This document shows positions 1 to 7,530 of a stretch of 54,466 nt of DNA, piece by piece. The notes under the pieces are model-generated. The model did no database searches and was not told the DNA's origin. It saw only the letters and a program-made list of their open reading frames with translations. The position numbers were made by a program, and so were the translations under genes. Location: contig JBMFIC010000007.1 in the NCBI GenBank assembly GCA_049976505.1, forward strand, positions 1 to 54,466. Reading direction: 5' to 3'. How positions within the stretch are numbered: position 1 is the first letter of the stretch; each line of letters starts with the position of its first letter. Source of the DNA: CAYFFZ01 sp049976505. Lineage in GTDB: Archaea > Thermoproteota > Nitrososphaeria > Conexivisphaerales > UBA164.

Positions 1-39
1 CGCCATGAGAATGAAACTTTAAAAACTTTTATAAATGTT

Positions 40-660
40 TTACGCTTCGATCATCCCGCCCTGAAGGGCGAGGCTTTCACTGATTGTAAGCAGCTTGAGG
101 CTCAGAAGAATGGCCGATTTGACAGGATAGATCTTCTTTGCTTCCTCTACAACAGCGTTCATCAGCGATTTGTCCTTAAGCAGCTTCTCGATAAGCTGAT
201 CGTAGGTGAGGTTCGGAACGCTATCGCTCAGGACCTTGTGAATTGCAAGCCTTATCTTATGCATCCTGGACCAGTTTATCTTTTCTGGCGTGAACATTGA
301 TATGTGCAGCCTCACGTCCATGCCGTCCGAGGTCCTGTAGTCGCCTATCCACTCGATCAGCGACGTTCCCCTCTTGATCATGGCCCTGTAAACCTCTCTT
401 GCGTATTCTATCCTCTTTATAATGGTCTCAGCCCTGAGGTTCTCGACTTTGACTATCTGAAGATATATCTTTATGTTGTTGTTTTCAGGATCTTCACTGT
501 TGGCCTGGTAGTAGGACATAGGAACTACCCTTCCTATGACTGCCTGCTCTTCGTTTGCTGGTATCTTGGCTACTGAAATGCTACCGAAAATTGGTGGAGC
601 TAGAACCTCAACCCATACCTTCTGCTTCCACTTGTCCTTTACCTTGGCGACCTTCGGCAT
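40..660 (-). CDS. rps3ae: 30S ribosomal protein S3Ae (eS1)
   Basis: Small-subunit ribosomal protein of the archaeal/eukaryotic eS1 family, a structural part of the 30S platform. The N-terminus (VKDKWKQKVW) and the block IGRVVPMSYYQ are family hallmarks, and the length of 206 aa is usual. I chose the ATG at 660 (MPKVAK) rather than one six codons upstream because family members begin at this basic stretch. The gene stands alone on the minus strand, 47 bases beyond the prpB stop. Oddity: the last codons (LALQGGMIEA) contain a 20-base sequence identical to the terminal hairpin of a TnpB-type element elsewhere in the window (see findings). Identification is firm; the origin of the tail is inference. 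Confidence 0.93.
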   Translation of the reverse strand: MPKVAKVKDKWKQKVWVEVLAPPIFGSISVAKIPANEEQAVIGRVVPMSYYQANSEDPENNNIKIYLQIVKVENLRAETIIKRIEYAREVYRAMIKRGTSLIEWIGDYRTSDGMDVRLHISMFTPEKINWSRMHKIRLAIHKVLSDSVPNLTYDQLIEKLLKDKSLMNAVVEEAKKIYPVKSAILLSLKLLTISESLALQGGMIEA

Positions 661-706
661 ATCAAAAGACCTATGCAATGAGACTTATTAAACGTTATTT
701 ATTTTG

Positions 707-1573
707 CTATTCTCTTATCAGGGACGCTTTTCTGGCAAGCTCCTTGTCCATATTCTCATAGAAATAGTAGTTTATTACCTCATACTGTTCCGACCTCATC
801 ATGAGCCGGTCGAGAATGTTTCTCTGTGTTCCTTCGCTCAAGAGCACCTGATAGACTTCAAGCATAGTCTTCGCAGCAGCCCTAAAGGCGGTCACGGGGA
901 AAATCACGTATTTGTATCCCATCTCCCTAAATCTGCTGGCAGTTATGTAGGGAGTCTTGCCGAACTCGGTCATGTTAGCGAGGAGCCTTCCCTCAACTCT
1001 TCTTGAAAACTCCAGGAACTCGTCCTCGTTTAGCAGCGCCTCTGGAAATATTATCTCGGCTCCTGCCTTCATATAAGCCTTGGCCCTTTCTACAGCATCA
1101 TCCATGCCCGTGACCCCCCTCGCATCTGTTCTGGCGACTATAACCACGTCCCTGGAGGCCTCCTTCGCTGCGAGTATCTTTGCGACCATTTCCTCCTTAG
1201 GAATTACGGCCTTGTCATCTAGGTGACCGCACTTCTTCGGGCTAAGCTGATCCTCTATCTGTATGGCGTCGGCTCCAGCGGCCTCCAGCACCTTAACGGT
1301 CCTGTAGACGTTAAGGGGCTCGCCGAAGCCGGTATCTGCATCTACTATCAGAGGAAGATCCACCACTTCCTTTATCTTCCTAACCATGTACGCCAGCTCC
1401 TCCAACGATATAACCCCAAGGTCAGGCAACCCCATGGATGACGTGAGAGCTGCACCTGAAAGATATAGTGCCTGAGCTCCTGCTCTCTTAGCAAGAAGCG
1501 CGCTGAACGGGTTGAACACCCCAGGAATTATCATGAAATCAGCACTAAGCAGCTTCTCCCTGTTAGAAGACAA
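707..1573 (-). CDS. prpB: Methylisocitrate lyase / isocitrate lyase-PEP mutase family
   Basis: Predicted to cleave 2-methylisocitrate to pyruvate and succinate, the last step of the methylcitrate route for propionyl-CoA. The 288-aa protein is a single TIM-barrel domain of the isocitrate lyase/PEP mutase superfamily: IVDADTGFGEP carries metal-binding aspartates, and the KKCGH loop near residue 115 carries the catalytic cysteine typical of isocitrate and methylisocitrate lyases. Length matches PrpB (about 290 aa) rather than the longer isocitrate lyases. Its start overlaps the end of prpD by 11 bases, so the two are translated from one transcript. Isocitrate or dimethylmalate-type substrates remain possible, but the prpD neighbour favours methylisocitrate. 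Confidence 0.88.
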   Translation of the reverse strand: MSSNREKLLSADFMIIPGVFNPFSALLAKRAGAQALYLSGAALTSSMGLPDLGVISLEELAYMVRKIKEVVDLPLIVDADTGFGEPLNVYRTVKVLEAAGADAIQIEDQLSPKKCGHLDDKAVIPKEEMVAKILAAKEASRDVVIVARTDARGVTGMDDAVERAKAYMKAGAEIIFPEALLNEDEFLEFSRRVEGRLLANMTEFGKTPYITASRFREMGYKYVIFPVTAFRAAAKTMLEVYQVLLSEGTQRNILDRLMMRSEQYEVINYYFYENMDKELARKASLIRE

Positions 1574-2855
1574 TCCCTACCTCACCTGCCTCCTCGATCC
1601 CCTCTATTTTTCTTATAGCCCTCTCACTGAGCCCTAGCTTCTTTGCTTTGTCTATTATCTCCTGCCTGCTCATGGGGTTGTTGTAGTGACCCTTAGGAAC
1701 TTCCCTGTACGCCGAGTCCTGATCGCCGTCCTGGTATTCCACAGTTATCCTAACGGGAAGCTTATCCGGATAGACCCTAGTGAACTCCTCAACCTCTTCA
1801 ACCTCGACCTTTGCCATCAGATCGAGAACCTTCGGATCTCTCATAAGCGAGTAGCTGTCCAGCCAGAACCTGTTGGCGAGCAGAGACACTGAAACCAGGA
1901 ACGGCAGGCTGTGATCAGCTGTTTCCCTCGTCTGGGGGCTCCATTTTGACCTGTCGTCCGCCAGAATCGTCTTTGCGGCCTCATAAGTCTCTATCCTGAC
2001 CCGCTTAACCTCCTTTCTCAGCTTGATTTCAAGGGCTGCCTCTATAGCCGCCTGAGCGTGATATTCCGCAGGGTACTCCTTTATCATGGTCCTCAGGACC
2101 TCCTTTCCTGTCATCCTTTCCAGCGGCGAGGGATCAAAGTCCTTTCCGCCGAATATGACATTTATAAGCCCCATTTTTCCGCTGAACGGCGTATCTGGCC
2201 CAGTTACCCCAGCCTTTGCCAGAAGAGCTGCAAATACTGCGTTTCTGACGGCCTCAGCTGCAGCCCCGCCCTTCCACATGGAAAGTGAGCCGCTTCTTGT
2301 TTCTCTTAACGCTATATGAGGCACAAGGGCTAGCGAGATGGCATTCTTCGTTTCCTTTTCGCTGAGATTGAGGAGCTTTGACGCGGCGGCTGCAGCTCCC
2401 ACACCCAGAAACACCACGTGATCTATCCCTCTCTTTCTCAGGGAGCCAGAGTCGCAAAGGGAGACCCCCACGGAGTAGCCTGTAGCGATAGCCTCTATAA
2501 CCTTCCTGCCGTTCGCCCCTGTTTCAGACGCAAGGGCTAGAATGCCTCCTATCATATCGCTTGGATGGAGCGGCTCCTTAGAGAGATACGTGTCGTTGAA
2601 GTCCAGATATCTTATGAGAAAGCTGTTATAGAATGAGGCGTAATCAGCTGACGCTCTTTTTCCTGATAACGTTAGCGCCCTACCTCTGAACGAGCTCAGC
2701 AGAGGATCGAGATGCGGAGACAGCTCGGAGTAGGAGTATTTTGCGTTTGCCACTGAATCAATTATCCTATTAATTATTTCCTGTTTTGTCCTGTCGTCGA
2801 GAGCATTGTAGCTGAAGCCCGAGACAAAAGAGGATATTGTGTCAGCAGGTTCCAT
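1563..2855 (-). CDS. prpD: 2-methylcitrate dehydratase (MmgE/PrpD family)
   Basis: Predicted iron-independent dehydratase converting 2-methylcitrate to 2-methyl-cis-aconitate. The 430-aa protein has the usual MmgE/PrpD layout: a helical N-terminal domain with LDFNDTYL and HPSDMIGGILALA (residues roughly 80-110), then a smaller alpha/beta domain. I chose ATG 2855 (MEPADTISS), not the ATG at 2870, because a TATA-like TTTATATAA at 2873-2885 lies about 24 bases ahead, fitting a leaderless start. It heads a two-gene operon with prpB. The citrate synthase at 26438-27577 could supply 2-methylcitrate. Immediately upstream lies the large inverted repeat starting at 2895. Confidence 0.88.
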   Translation of the reverse strand: MEPADTISSFVSGFSYNALDDRTKQEIINRIIDSVANAKYSYSELSPHLDPLLSSFRGRALTLSGKRASADYASFYNSFLIRYLDFNDTYLSKEPLHPSDMIGGILALASETGANGRKVIEAIATGYSVGVSLCDSGSLRKRGIDHVVFLGVGAAAAASKLLNLSEKETKNAISLALVPHIALRETRSGSLSMWKGGAAAEAVRNAVFAALLAKAGVTGPDTPFSGKMGLINVIFGGKDFDPSPLERMTGKEVLRTMIKEYPAEYHAQAAIEAALEIKLRKEVKRVRIETYEAAKTILADDRSKWSPQTRETADHSLPFLVSVSLLANRFWLDSYSLMRDPKVLDLMAKVEVEEVEEFTRVYPDKLPVRITVEYQDGDQDSAYREVPKGHYNNPMSRQEIIDKAKKLGLSERAIRKIEGIEEAGEVGIVF

Positions 2856-2871
2856 AGCACTAGTTTGCATT

Positions 2872-2885
2872 TAGTTTATATAAAC
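2872..2885 (-). promoter_or_regulatory. TATA box of the prpDB operon
   Basis: AT-rich TTTATATAA stretch centred 24-26 bases before the chosen prpD ATG. This is the archaeal TATA position for a leaderless transcript. The perfect inverted repeat begins only ten bases further upstream, so the BRE-proximal side of this promoter abuts that element. Confidence 0.55.
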
Positions 2886-2894
2886 TTAAGGAAT

Positions 2895-3043
2895 GCTATG
2901 TGGTCACGTCCGTTTAAAACGCGGGCGTGACTGATGAGCAGGTCATGCGCGTGCTCTCAGTGCCTGACGTAAAAAAGACGCTGACATGCTTTCAACGTGC
3001 TACCAGTGCTTAACCGATGTGGATCTGATCAGGAGCTACATTG
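2895..3043. repeat. Left arm of perfect 149-bp inverted repeat
   Basis: These 149 bases are repeated exactly, in reverse complement, at 3169-3317; I compared the two arms base by base and saw no mismatch. The outer end begins GCTATGTGGTCACG and the inner end finishes GAGCTACATTG. Near the outer end the arm holds its own imperfect palindrome (GTCACG ... CGTGAC) around a TTTAAAA. A 22-codon ATG frame begins about 28 bases further in. No direct target-site duplication is visible outside the arms. Candidates are a MITE-like or fold-back element, a hairpin RNA gene, or an assembly or amplification artefact. Confidence 0.9.
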
Positions 3044-3168
3044 AACGTCAACGCGTCCCAATGAGCTGAAAGGTTCAGCACCCCCTGCTTTGCCGGATCC
3101 CCTAGTCACCCAGAGGATCACGGCAAAGCACGAGGCACCTCCCCTCCCAGCCCTGGGATACGAAGACG
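3044..3168. other. Apical region of the inverted repeat with three hairpins
   Basis: The 125 bases between the arms fold into three consecutive stem-loops: GCTGAA/TTCAGC with a 3-nt loop (3065-3079); TGCTTTGCCG/CGGCAAAGCA (3086-3095 with 3121-3130), extended inward by GATCC/GGATC; and TCCCAG/CTGGGA with a 2-nt loop (3145-3158). With the 149-bp stem this makes a cloverleaf-like tip on a very long hairpin. No convincing protein is encoded; a 65-codon minus-strand frame at 3029-3226 crosses it and looks incidental. Confidence 0.7.
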
Positions 3169-3317
3169 CAATGTAGCTCCTGATCAGATCCACATCGGTT
3201 AAGCACTGGTAGCACGTTGAAAGCATGTCAGCGTCTTTTTTACGTCAGGCACTGAGAGCACGCGCATGACCTGCTCATCAGTCACGCCCGCGTTTTAAAC
3301 GGACGTGACCACATAGC
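3169..3317. repeat. Right arm of perfect 149-bp inverted repeat
   Basis: Exact reverse complement of 2895-3043. It carries the mirrored TTTAAA-centred palindrome and mirrored short reading frame, so both strands of the element have an identical inward-pointing TATA-like site. The sequence beyond the arm (GGGCGATT) does not match the left flank (AGGAAT), so no target duplication is evident. Confidence 0.9.
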
Positions 3318-3394
3318 GGGCGATTAGCCAGCGCCCGTTCAGGGCCCTTTCCTTACGGCCGCTCGGAAAGGGGAGGCCTCTCCCCAAACGAGCG
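3318..3394. other. GC-rich structured stretch, possible small RNA
   Basis: Immediately outside the right arm, several perfect stems lie in a row: GGGCG/CGCCC (3318-3322 with 3332-3336); CGCTCG/CGAGCG (3360-3365 with 3389-3394) enclosing an internal loop and GGGGAG/CTCCCC (3370-3375 with 3380-3385). An alternative pairing CCTTTCC/GGAAAGG (3346-3352 with 3365-3371) competes with the second. The following 100 bases are AT-rich. I do not recognise RNase P, SRP or 5S RNA motifs. It could be a small RNA, part of the palindromic element, or a decayed element end. Confidence 0.35.
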
Positions 3395-3510
3395 CTAGCT
3401 AAACACCCGAAAATACATATCCTCAGCTCTTTATTTTAGTTATCAAATCAAGTTTTTTTAATTAATTAGTTAATTTTTGGACGAACAGGCGGTTCGCTAA
3501 GTTAGCAAGG

Positions 3511-3520
3511 CTTTTATATG
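3511..3520 (+). promoter_or_regulatory. TATA box for tRNA-Gln
   Basis: CTTTTATATG lies about 28 bases before the first base of the tRNA, in the position used by archaeal tRNA promoters. Confidence 0.5.
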
Positions 3521-3543
3521 CGAAAATAATTCAGAGAAATTGA

Positions 3544-3616
3544 AGCCCGGTGGTGTAGTGGCCAAGCATACCGGCCTTTGGAGCCGGTGACGGCGGTTCG
3601 AATCCGCCCCGGGCTG
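3544..3616 (+). tRNA. tRNA-Gln (anticodon TTG)
   Basis: Full cloverleaf of 73 bases: acceptor AGCCCGG pairs with CCGGGCT, the anticodon stem CCGGC/GCCGG holds loop CTTTGGA giving anticodon TTG, and the T-arm is GCGGTTCGAATCCGC. Discriminator base G. There is no intron and no encoded CCA. It reads CAA (and CAG by wobble) glutamine codons. Confidence 0.92.
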
Positions 3617-3658
3617 TCGATGTTTGAAGCCTTCTGCTAAAAAATAAAGGGGAGGATT

Positions 3659-5056
3659 TCACACGCTCAGCTTTAAGGCGAGCATCTGGGCGTCCTCTGC
3701 CCTAGGACATCCTTTCTTGCACCTTATCATATACCTGATGCCTACTATGCCTCCTAAGGCCATCAGCGATGCTCCGAATCCGGCTATTACAAGAAGCGGC
3801 TCTGAGAGAAAGACCATTGTGTACAGCTCTCCTGAAACGAAAGATATAATTTCTCCAGCAAGGAAGAGAAGGCCCGTTAGCTTTCTATCAATTCCAGAGA
3901 TACCATACACTTCAAACGTTACTATAGCCGTTATGAGAGCAGGAAGCAGGAAGAACCCAAAGTCCTGATGGAACCTCGTATATGCAGCGTCGAAGGCGGC
4001 GCCGGGAGCGTTTGGAAGAGCTCCTGCTGCACCGTAGAAAGTCTCATGAAACTCTATCCAGTAGCCGGTAACTGGTATAGTGAGATATATAAGTATCCAC
4101 CCAGTAACCAGGCTGAGAAACAGCGGGTCCCTGAGAATTTTACTGTCTTTTGCATGCCATAAAAGCGCAATTAACACCAGCAGCGCTCCCCATCCAATGA
4201 ATCCGGTTATCATGTCATCCATCGCAAGGCCGTTTATGTCGTTCGGGCCGGATGAAAAGAGCGTGGGAATGGAGTAGTTTCCAACGCCTGATATTATGTA
4301 TATCACCGCCGCGGCTATCATCGCCGCAACCATTATAGCGATTCCGGCGTACGCAAGGCTTCTCTGTCCCTTAGTCCACAAACTGGTTAGGCCGTATACG
4401 TAAGCTACTATGACCACGATCCCCGCCATTATAACTGGAAGCATCAGATGTGAGTGAGAGGTAACCACGTCCTCGGTCCACGTTATAACAGCTGTAGTGT
4501 TGTAGAAGCCAAGCACGGGGTACATAGTCTGGTTTATGTAAGTTGAAACGAATGAAGGCCACGGACCGAACCAGGTTATCCAGCCTGCTATGTGACCCAT
4601 AAAAGCTGATACCAGTGTTAGAAAGACCGCAAAAGCCATGAACGAATCCAGCGCTTTTATCTGCACGGAGGTGGCCTGTGAGGCCTTGTAAGAGAAGGCG
4701 ATTATCAGCGCAATGGCTATCTCATCTCCTATAAGAAATGCTGCGATCTGGGTCCAAAGTGGTATCCCGTAAAGAAACCTGTCGTAAACGTCAAAGATTC
4801 CCGCAATTCCAGCCAGAGGTATAGCGATCGATCCTCCGAAGAAGACCGAATCCCTGATCAGAAGGCCAGGAAAGCCCTTCATTTCATAAAGCCCAAAAAC
4901 AGAGCACATAAGGGCCGATAGAGCAACTATGAGCGGCATGAATATGGCTCCATGCCAATAGAGAACCAGCCTCCAGTATACGTCCGGCGTGTAGAAGTTG
5001 TTGTAGGCCGGGTTCAGAAACGGCGTAATATAATTTAGAATAGGAAATATGGCCAC
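3659..5056 (-). CDS. Polytopic membrane protein with conserved-looking histidines
   Basis: A 465-aa protein that is almost entirely hydrophobic helices, about twelve by eye, with a short basic cysteine-containing C-terminus (RCKKGCPRAED). Histidines sit inside or beside helices: LYWHGAIF near residue 35, FMGHIAGW near 155, TSHSHLMLP near 200, EFHETFYG and RFHQDFGFF in the last third. This spacing recalls the heme- and copper-ligand pattern of the heme-copper oxidase/NO reductase superfamily, but I see no canonical HPEVY/HH copper-site motif, so the assignment is tentative. It is monocistronic between two tRNA genes. A membrane redox or heme-related role is inference. Confidence 0.45.
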   Translation of the reverse strand: MAIFPILNYITPFLNPAYNNFYTPDVYWRLVLYWHGAIFMPLIVALSALMCSVFGLYEMKGFPGLLIRDSVFFGGSIAIPLAGIAGIFDVYDRFLYGIPLWTQIAAFLIGDEIAIALIIAFSYKASQATSVQIKALDSFMAFAVFLTLVSAFMGHIAGWITWFGPWPSFVSTYINQTMYPVLGFYNTTAVITWTEDVVTSHSHLMLPVIMAGIVVIVAYVYGLTSLWTKGQRSLAYAGIAIMVAAMIAAAVIYIISGVGNYSIPTLFSSGPNDINGLAMDDMITGFIGWGALLVLIALLWHAKDSKILRDPLFLSLVTGWILIYLTIPVTGYWIEFHETFYGAAGALPNAPGAAFDAAYTRFHQDFGFFLLPALITAIVTFEVYGISGIDRKLTGLLFLAGEIISFVSGELYTMVFLSEPLLVIAGFGASLMALGGIVGIRYMIRCKKGCPRAEDAQMLALKLSV

Positions 5057-5111
5057 TAACAGCGGAAGGATCTAAAAGCTTAAAAATTCCCCCTACAAAG
5101 ATCTTTCAGAC

Positions 5112-5185
5112 GCCTCGGTAGCTCAGCTGGTTAGAGCGTCGCCTTGGTAAGGCGAAGGTCGCGGGTTCAAATCCCGCCCGAGGCT
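5112..5185 (+). tRNA. tRNA-Thr (anticodon GGT)
   Basis: Cloverleaf of 74 bases: acceptor GCCTCGG pairs with CCGAGGC, D-arm GCTCAGCTGGTTAGAGC, anticodon stem TCGCC/GGCGA with loop TTGGTAA (anticodon GGT), T-arm GCGGGTTCAAATCCCGC, discriminator T as in archaeal tRNA-Thr. A TATA-like CTTAAAAATT lies about 28 bases upstream. The 3'-terminal base overlaps by one base the stop codon of the convergent valS gene. Confidence 0.92.
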
Positions 5186-7530
5186 TATCCTGTTATATTA
5201 TGCATGGCCTTCAGATCCCTCTCGAACATGATGAGATCCTGCGGTATCCGCTCGGCTATTGGATCCTTTAGGCTCATTCCCAGGCTCTTCTTCTTGTTCC
5301 AGATGTAGTGATCGAACTCTACTATCTTCTCCGTAAAGCGAGTCAGATCCTCAGTAACATCTATCTCTGATACGTCGGGGTACTTCTGTAGATGCACGTT
5401 CTTTCCGAACATCTCTTTGTATATGTAGTATGTCGAAAATGGGATGTATGGTGCCATAAGCCTGAGGAGCACCTCGACAACTTTGCGCATGGTGTAATAT
5501 GCTGAGTTCCTTTCATCCTCAGAGAACTGCTGGCCGTATATTCTTGGCTTTACCATTTCGAGATAGTGGTCGGCAAACACGAACCACGTGAAGTTCCTGA
5601 TCCTAGTGAAGCTCTTGTTGAAGTTGTATGAATCGTTCAGCGACCTTACATCTCTGATCAGCGACTTCAGCTCGGAAAGAATCCATCTGTCCGCGATCTC
5701 AAGCTCCTTGGGCACGTCCTCGGTCGGCTTGGCGTTTAACTGGACAAACCTGGATATGTTCAGCAGCTTGGTTATGAACTTGGACGCGCTCTCGATTCTT
5801 GCGTAGGAACACTTGACGTCATCCTTCGTGATGTCCCCCTCAAGAAATACCCAGCTTCTGAAGGATTCAGCCCCATACCTTCTAATTACGTCCAGCGGAT
5901 CGATCACGTTGCCGAGGCTCTTGCTCATCTTGTATCCCCTTTCATCGACCACGTGCATATGTATCCATACCTCCCTGAAGGGGGCCTTGCCGGTAACTAG
6001 AAATGACTTAAGAAGGGTAAAGTAAAGCCAGCTTCTGACTATCTCCTTGCCCTGGGGCCTCAAGCTTACCGGGAAGTTCCTTTCAAAGAACTCCCTATCC
6101 TTTGAGTATCCAGCTATGTACAGTGGCGTGTTGCTTGAATCAAACCAGGTGTCGAAGATCCTTGTTTCGCCAACGAACTCAGTCCCACCGCATCTGGGAC
6201 ATCTCTCCACTGGGGGCTTCTCCTTCCAAGGGACATAGTATCTGCCCTTCGGGGGGACTATTACGCTTCCGCATCTCTTGCAGTACCAGAGCGGTATTTC
6301 TGTGCCATAATACCTTCTTCTTGAGATGACCCAGTCATCTGTAAGCGAATCTATCCATCTGAAGAGGATCTCCGCGCTCTCGGGCGCGTAGAACTTCATT
6401 TCCATAGCAAGCTTCTTAAGTTCCTCCTTGAACTCCACCTGTTTCAGGTAGAGCTCCTTCCTGGGTATGAACTCTATAGGGGTCTTGCTCCTCCAGCAGA
6501 TAGGGGTGCTGTGCTTTATCCTTTCCTCCTTTACCAGGTATCCCTCCTTCCTCAGGTCCTCAACTATTGCTTTTCTGGCCTCCCTGACCTTCATGCCCCT
6601 GTACTTTCCGGCATTTTCATTCATGAGGCCGTTTTCGTCTATGAGGAAGGCTGGGGTTAGACCTAGGTCCCTGAAGACCATCATGTCCCCCCTGTCGCCG
6701 AAGCTGCAGATCATAACAAGCCCAGTTCCAAAGTCCGGCTTGGCGTATGGATGAGGAAGTATGGGTATCTCGTGCCCGTAAAGTGGCACGACCGCCTTCT
6801 TTCCCTGGAGGCCCTTGTATCTCTCGTCCTCTGGATTGTATATGATCGCCTTGCAGGCCTTCAGGAGCTCGGGCCTTGTTGTGGCAACTATAACCTCACC
6901 GCCCTCCGTTAGTCTGAACTTTATATAGTAAAGACCTGTTTCCTCATCCTCGTACTCCACTTCAGCATCAGAGAGAGAAATCCTACACTCAGGACAGTAG
7001 TTCGAGACCTTTTCACTTTCGTATATCAGACCCCTGTTATACAGGTCTATGAATATTTCCTGAGTCAGCTTCCTGAAGTCTGGGTCGTCCGTCTCATAAA
7101 GGTCGCCAAGCTCCTTTCCCTTCTGATATGAGCTGAAGCTTATTCCAAGAAGTCTGAACGAGGTCTTAGAGGCCTCTGAGTACTCGTCGAGCTTCTCCTT
7201 GCACTTCTGAACGAAGACCTCTCTTGGCGTCGTTCTTATGCTGAGCTTAAGCTCCTTTTCAACCTGAACCTCTATAGGAAGGCCGTTCCTGTCCAGCCCC
7301 AGGGGGAATAGGACGTTGTAGCCATTCATCCTCTTGTACCTTGCGATGGCGTCCATGTAGACGTACGTATATGCATGCCCAATGTGAATGGGAGAGTTAA
7401 CGTAGGGGGGTGGCGTGTCTATGATGTAAACTGGTCTATCGTCCTTTACAAAGCGGTACAGCTTTTCTCTCTCCCACTCCTCAGCTATCTGTCTTTCAAG
7501 CTCCGGATTCCATCTAGTTGGGATGCTCAT
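5185..7530 (-). CDS. valS: Valyl-tRNA synthetase
   Basis: Class I aminoacyl-tRNA synthetase charging tRNA-Val. The 781-aa protein shows the HIGH signature at residues 49-52 and KMSKS at 534-538, an editing domain with VATTRPELLKA (CP1, about residues 215-225), a zinc-type CKRCG...CPRCGG module around 420-455, and the anticodon-binding helical domain after 610. NGLPIEVQVEKEL after the HIGH region fits ValRS rather than IleRS or LeuRS. Its ATG overlaps the last four bases of prf1 (ATGA), so it is translationally coupled downstream of the release factor. Length is usual for archaeal ValRS. Confidence 0.9.
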   Translation of the reverse strand: MSIPTRWNPELERQIAEEWEREKLYRFVKDDRPVYIIDTPPPYVNSPIHIGHAYTYVYMDAIARYKRMNGYNVLFPLGLDRNGLPIEVQVEKELKLSIRTTPREVFVQKCKEKLDEYSEASKTSFRLLGISFSSYQKGKELGDLYETDDPDFRKLTQEIFIDLYNRGLIYESEKVSNYCPECRISLSDAEVEYEDEETGLYYIKFRLTEGGEVIVATTRPELLKACKAIIYNPEDERYKGLQGKKAVVPLYGHEIPILPHPYAKPDFGTGLVMICSFGDRGDMMVFRDLGLTPAFLIDENGLMNENAGKYRGMKVREARKAIVEDLRKEGYLVKEERIKHSTPICWRSKTPIEFIPRKELYLKQVEFKEELKKLAMEMKFYAPESAEILFRWIDSLTDDWVISRRRYYGTEIPLWYCKRCGSVIVPPKGRYYVPWKEKPPVERCPRCGGTEFVGETRIFDTWFDSSNTPLYIAGYSKDREFFERNFPVSLRPQGKEIVRSWLYFTLLKSFLVTGKAPFREVWIHMHVVDERGYKMSKSLGNVIDPLDVIRRYGAESFRSWVFLEGDITKDDVKCSYARIESASKFITKLLNISRFVQLNAKPTEDVPKELEIADRWILSELKSLIRDVRSLNDSYNFNKSFTRIRNFTWFVFADHYLEMVKPRIYGQQFSEDERNSAYYTMRKVVEVLLRLMAPYIPFSTYYIYKEMFGKNVHLQKYPDVSEIDVTEDLTRFTEKIVEFDHYIWNKKKSLGMSLKDPIAERIPQDLIMFERDLKAMHNITG

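Noticed and set aside
3029..3226. 65-codon minus-strand frame across the inverted repeat
   Set aside because: It is mostly a by-product of the palindrome (it begins in one arm and ends in the other) and shows no recognisable domain.
3318..3400. RNase P, SRP or 5S RNA
   Set aside because: None of the universally conserved sequence blocks of these RNAs could be found in the structured stretch.
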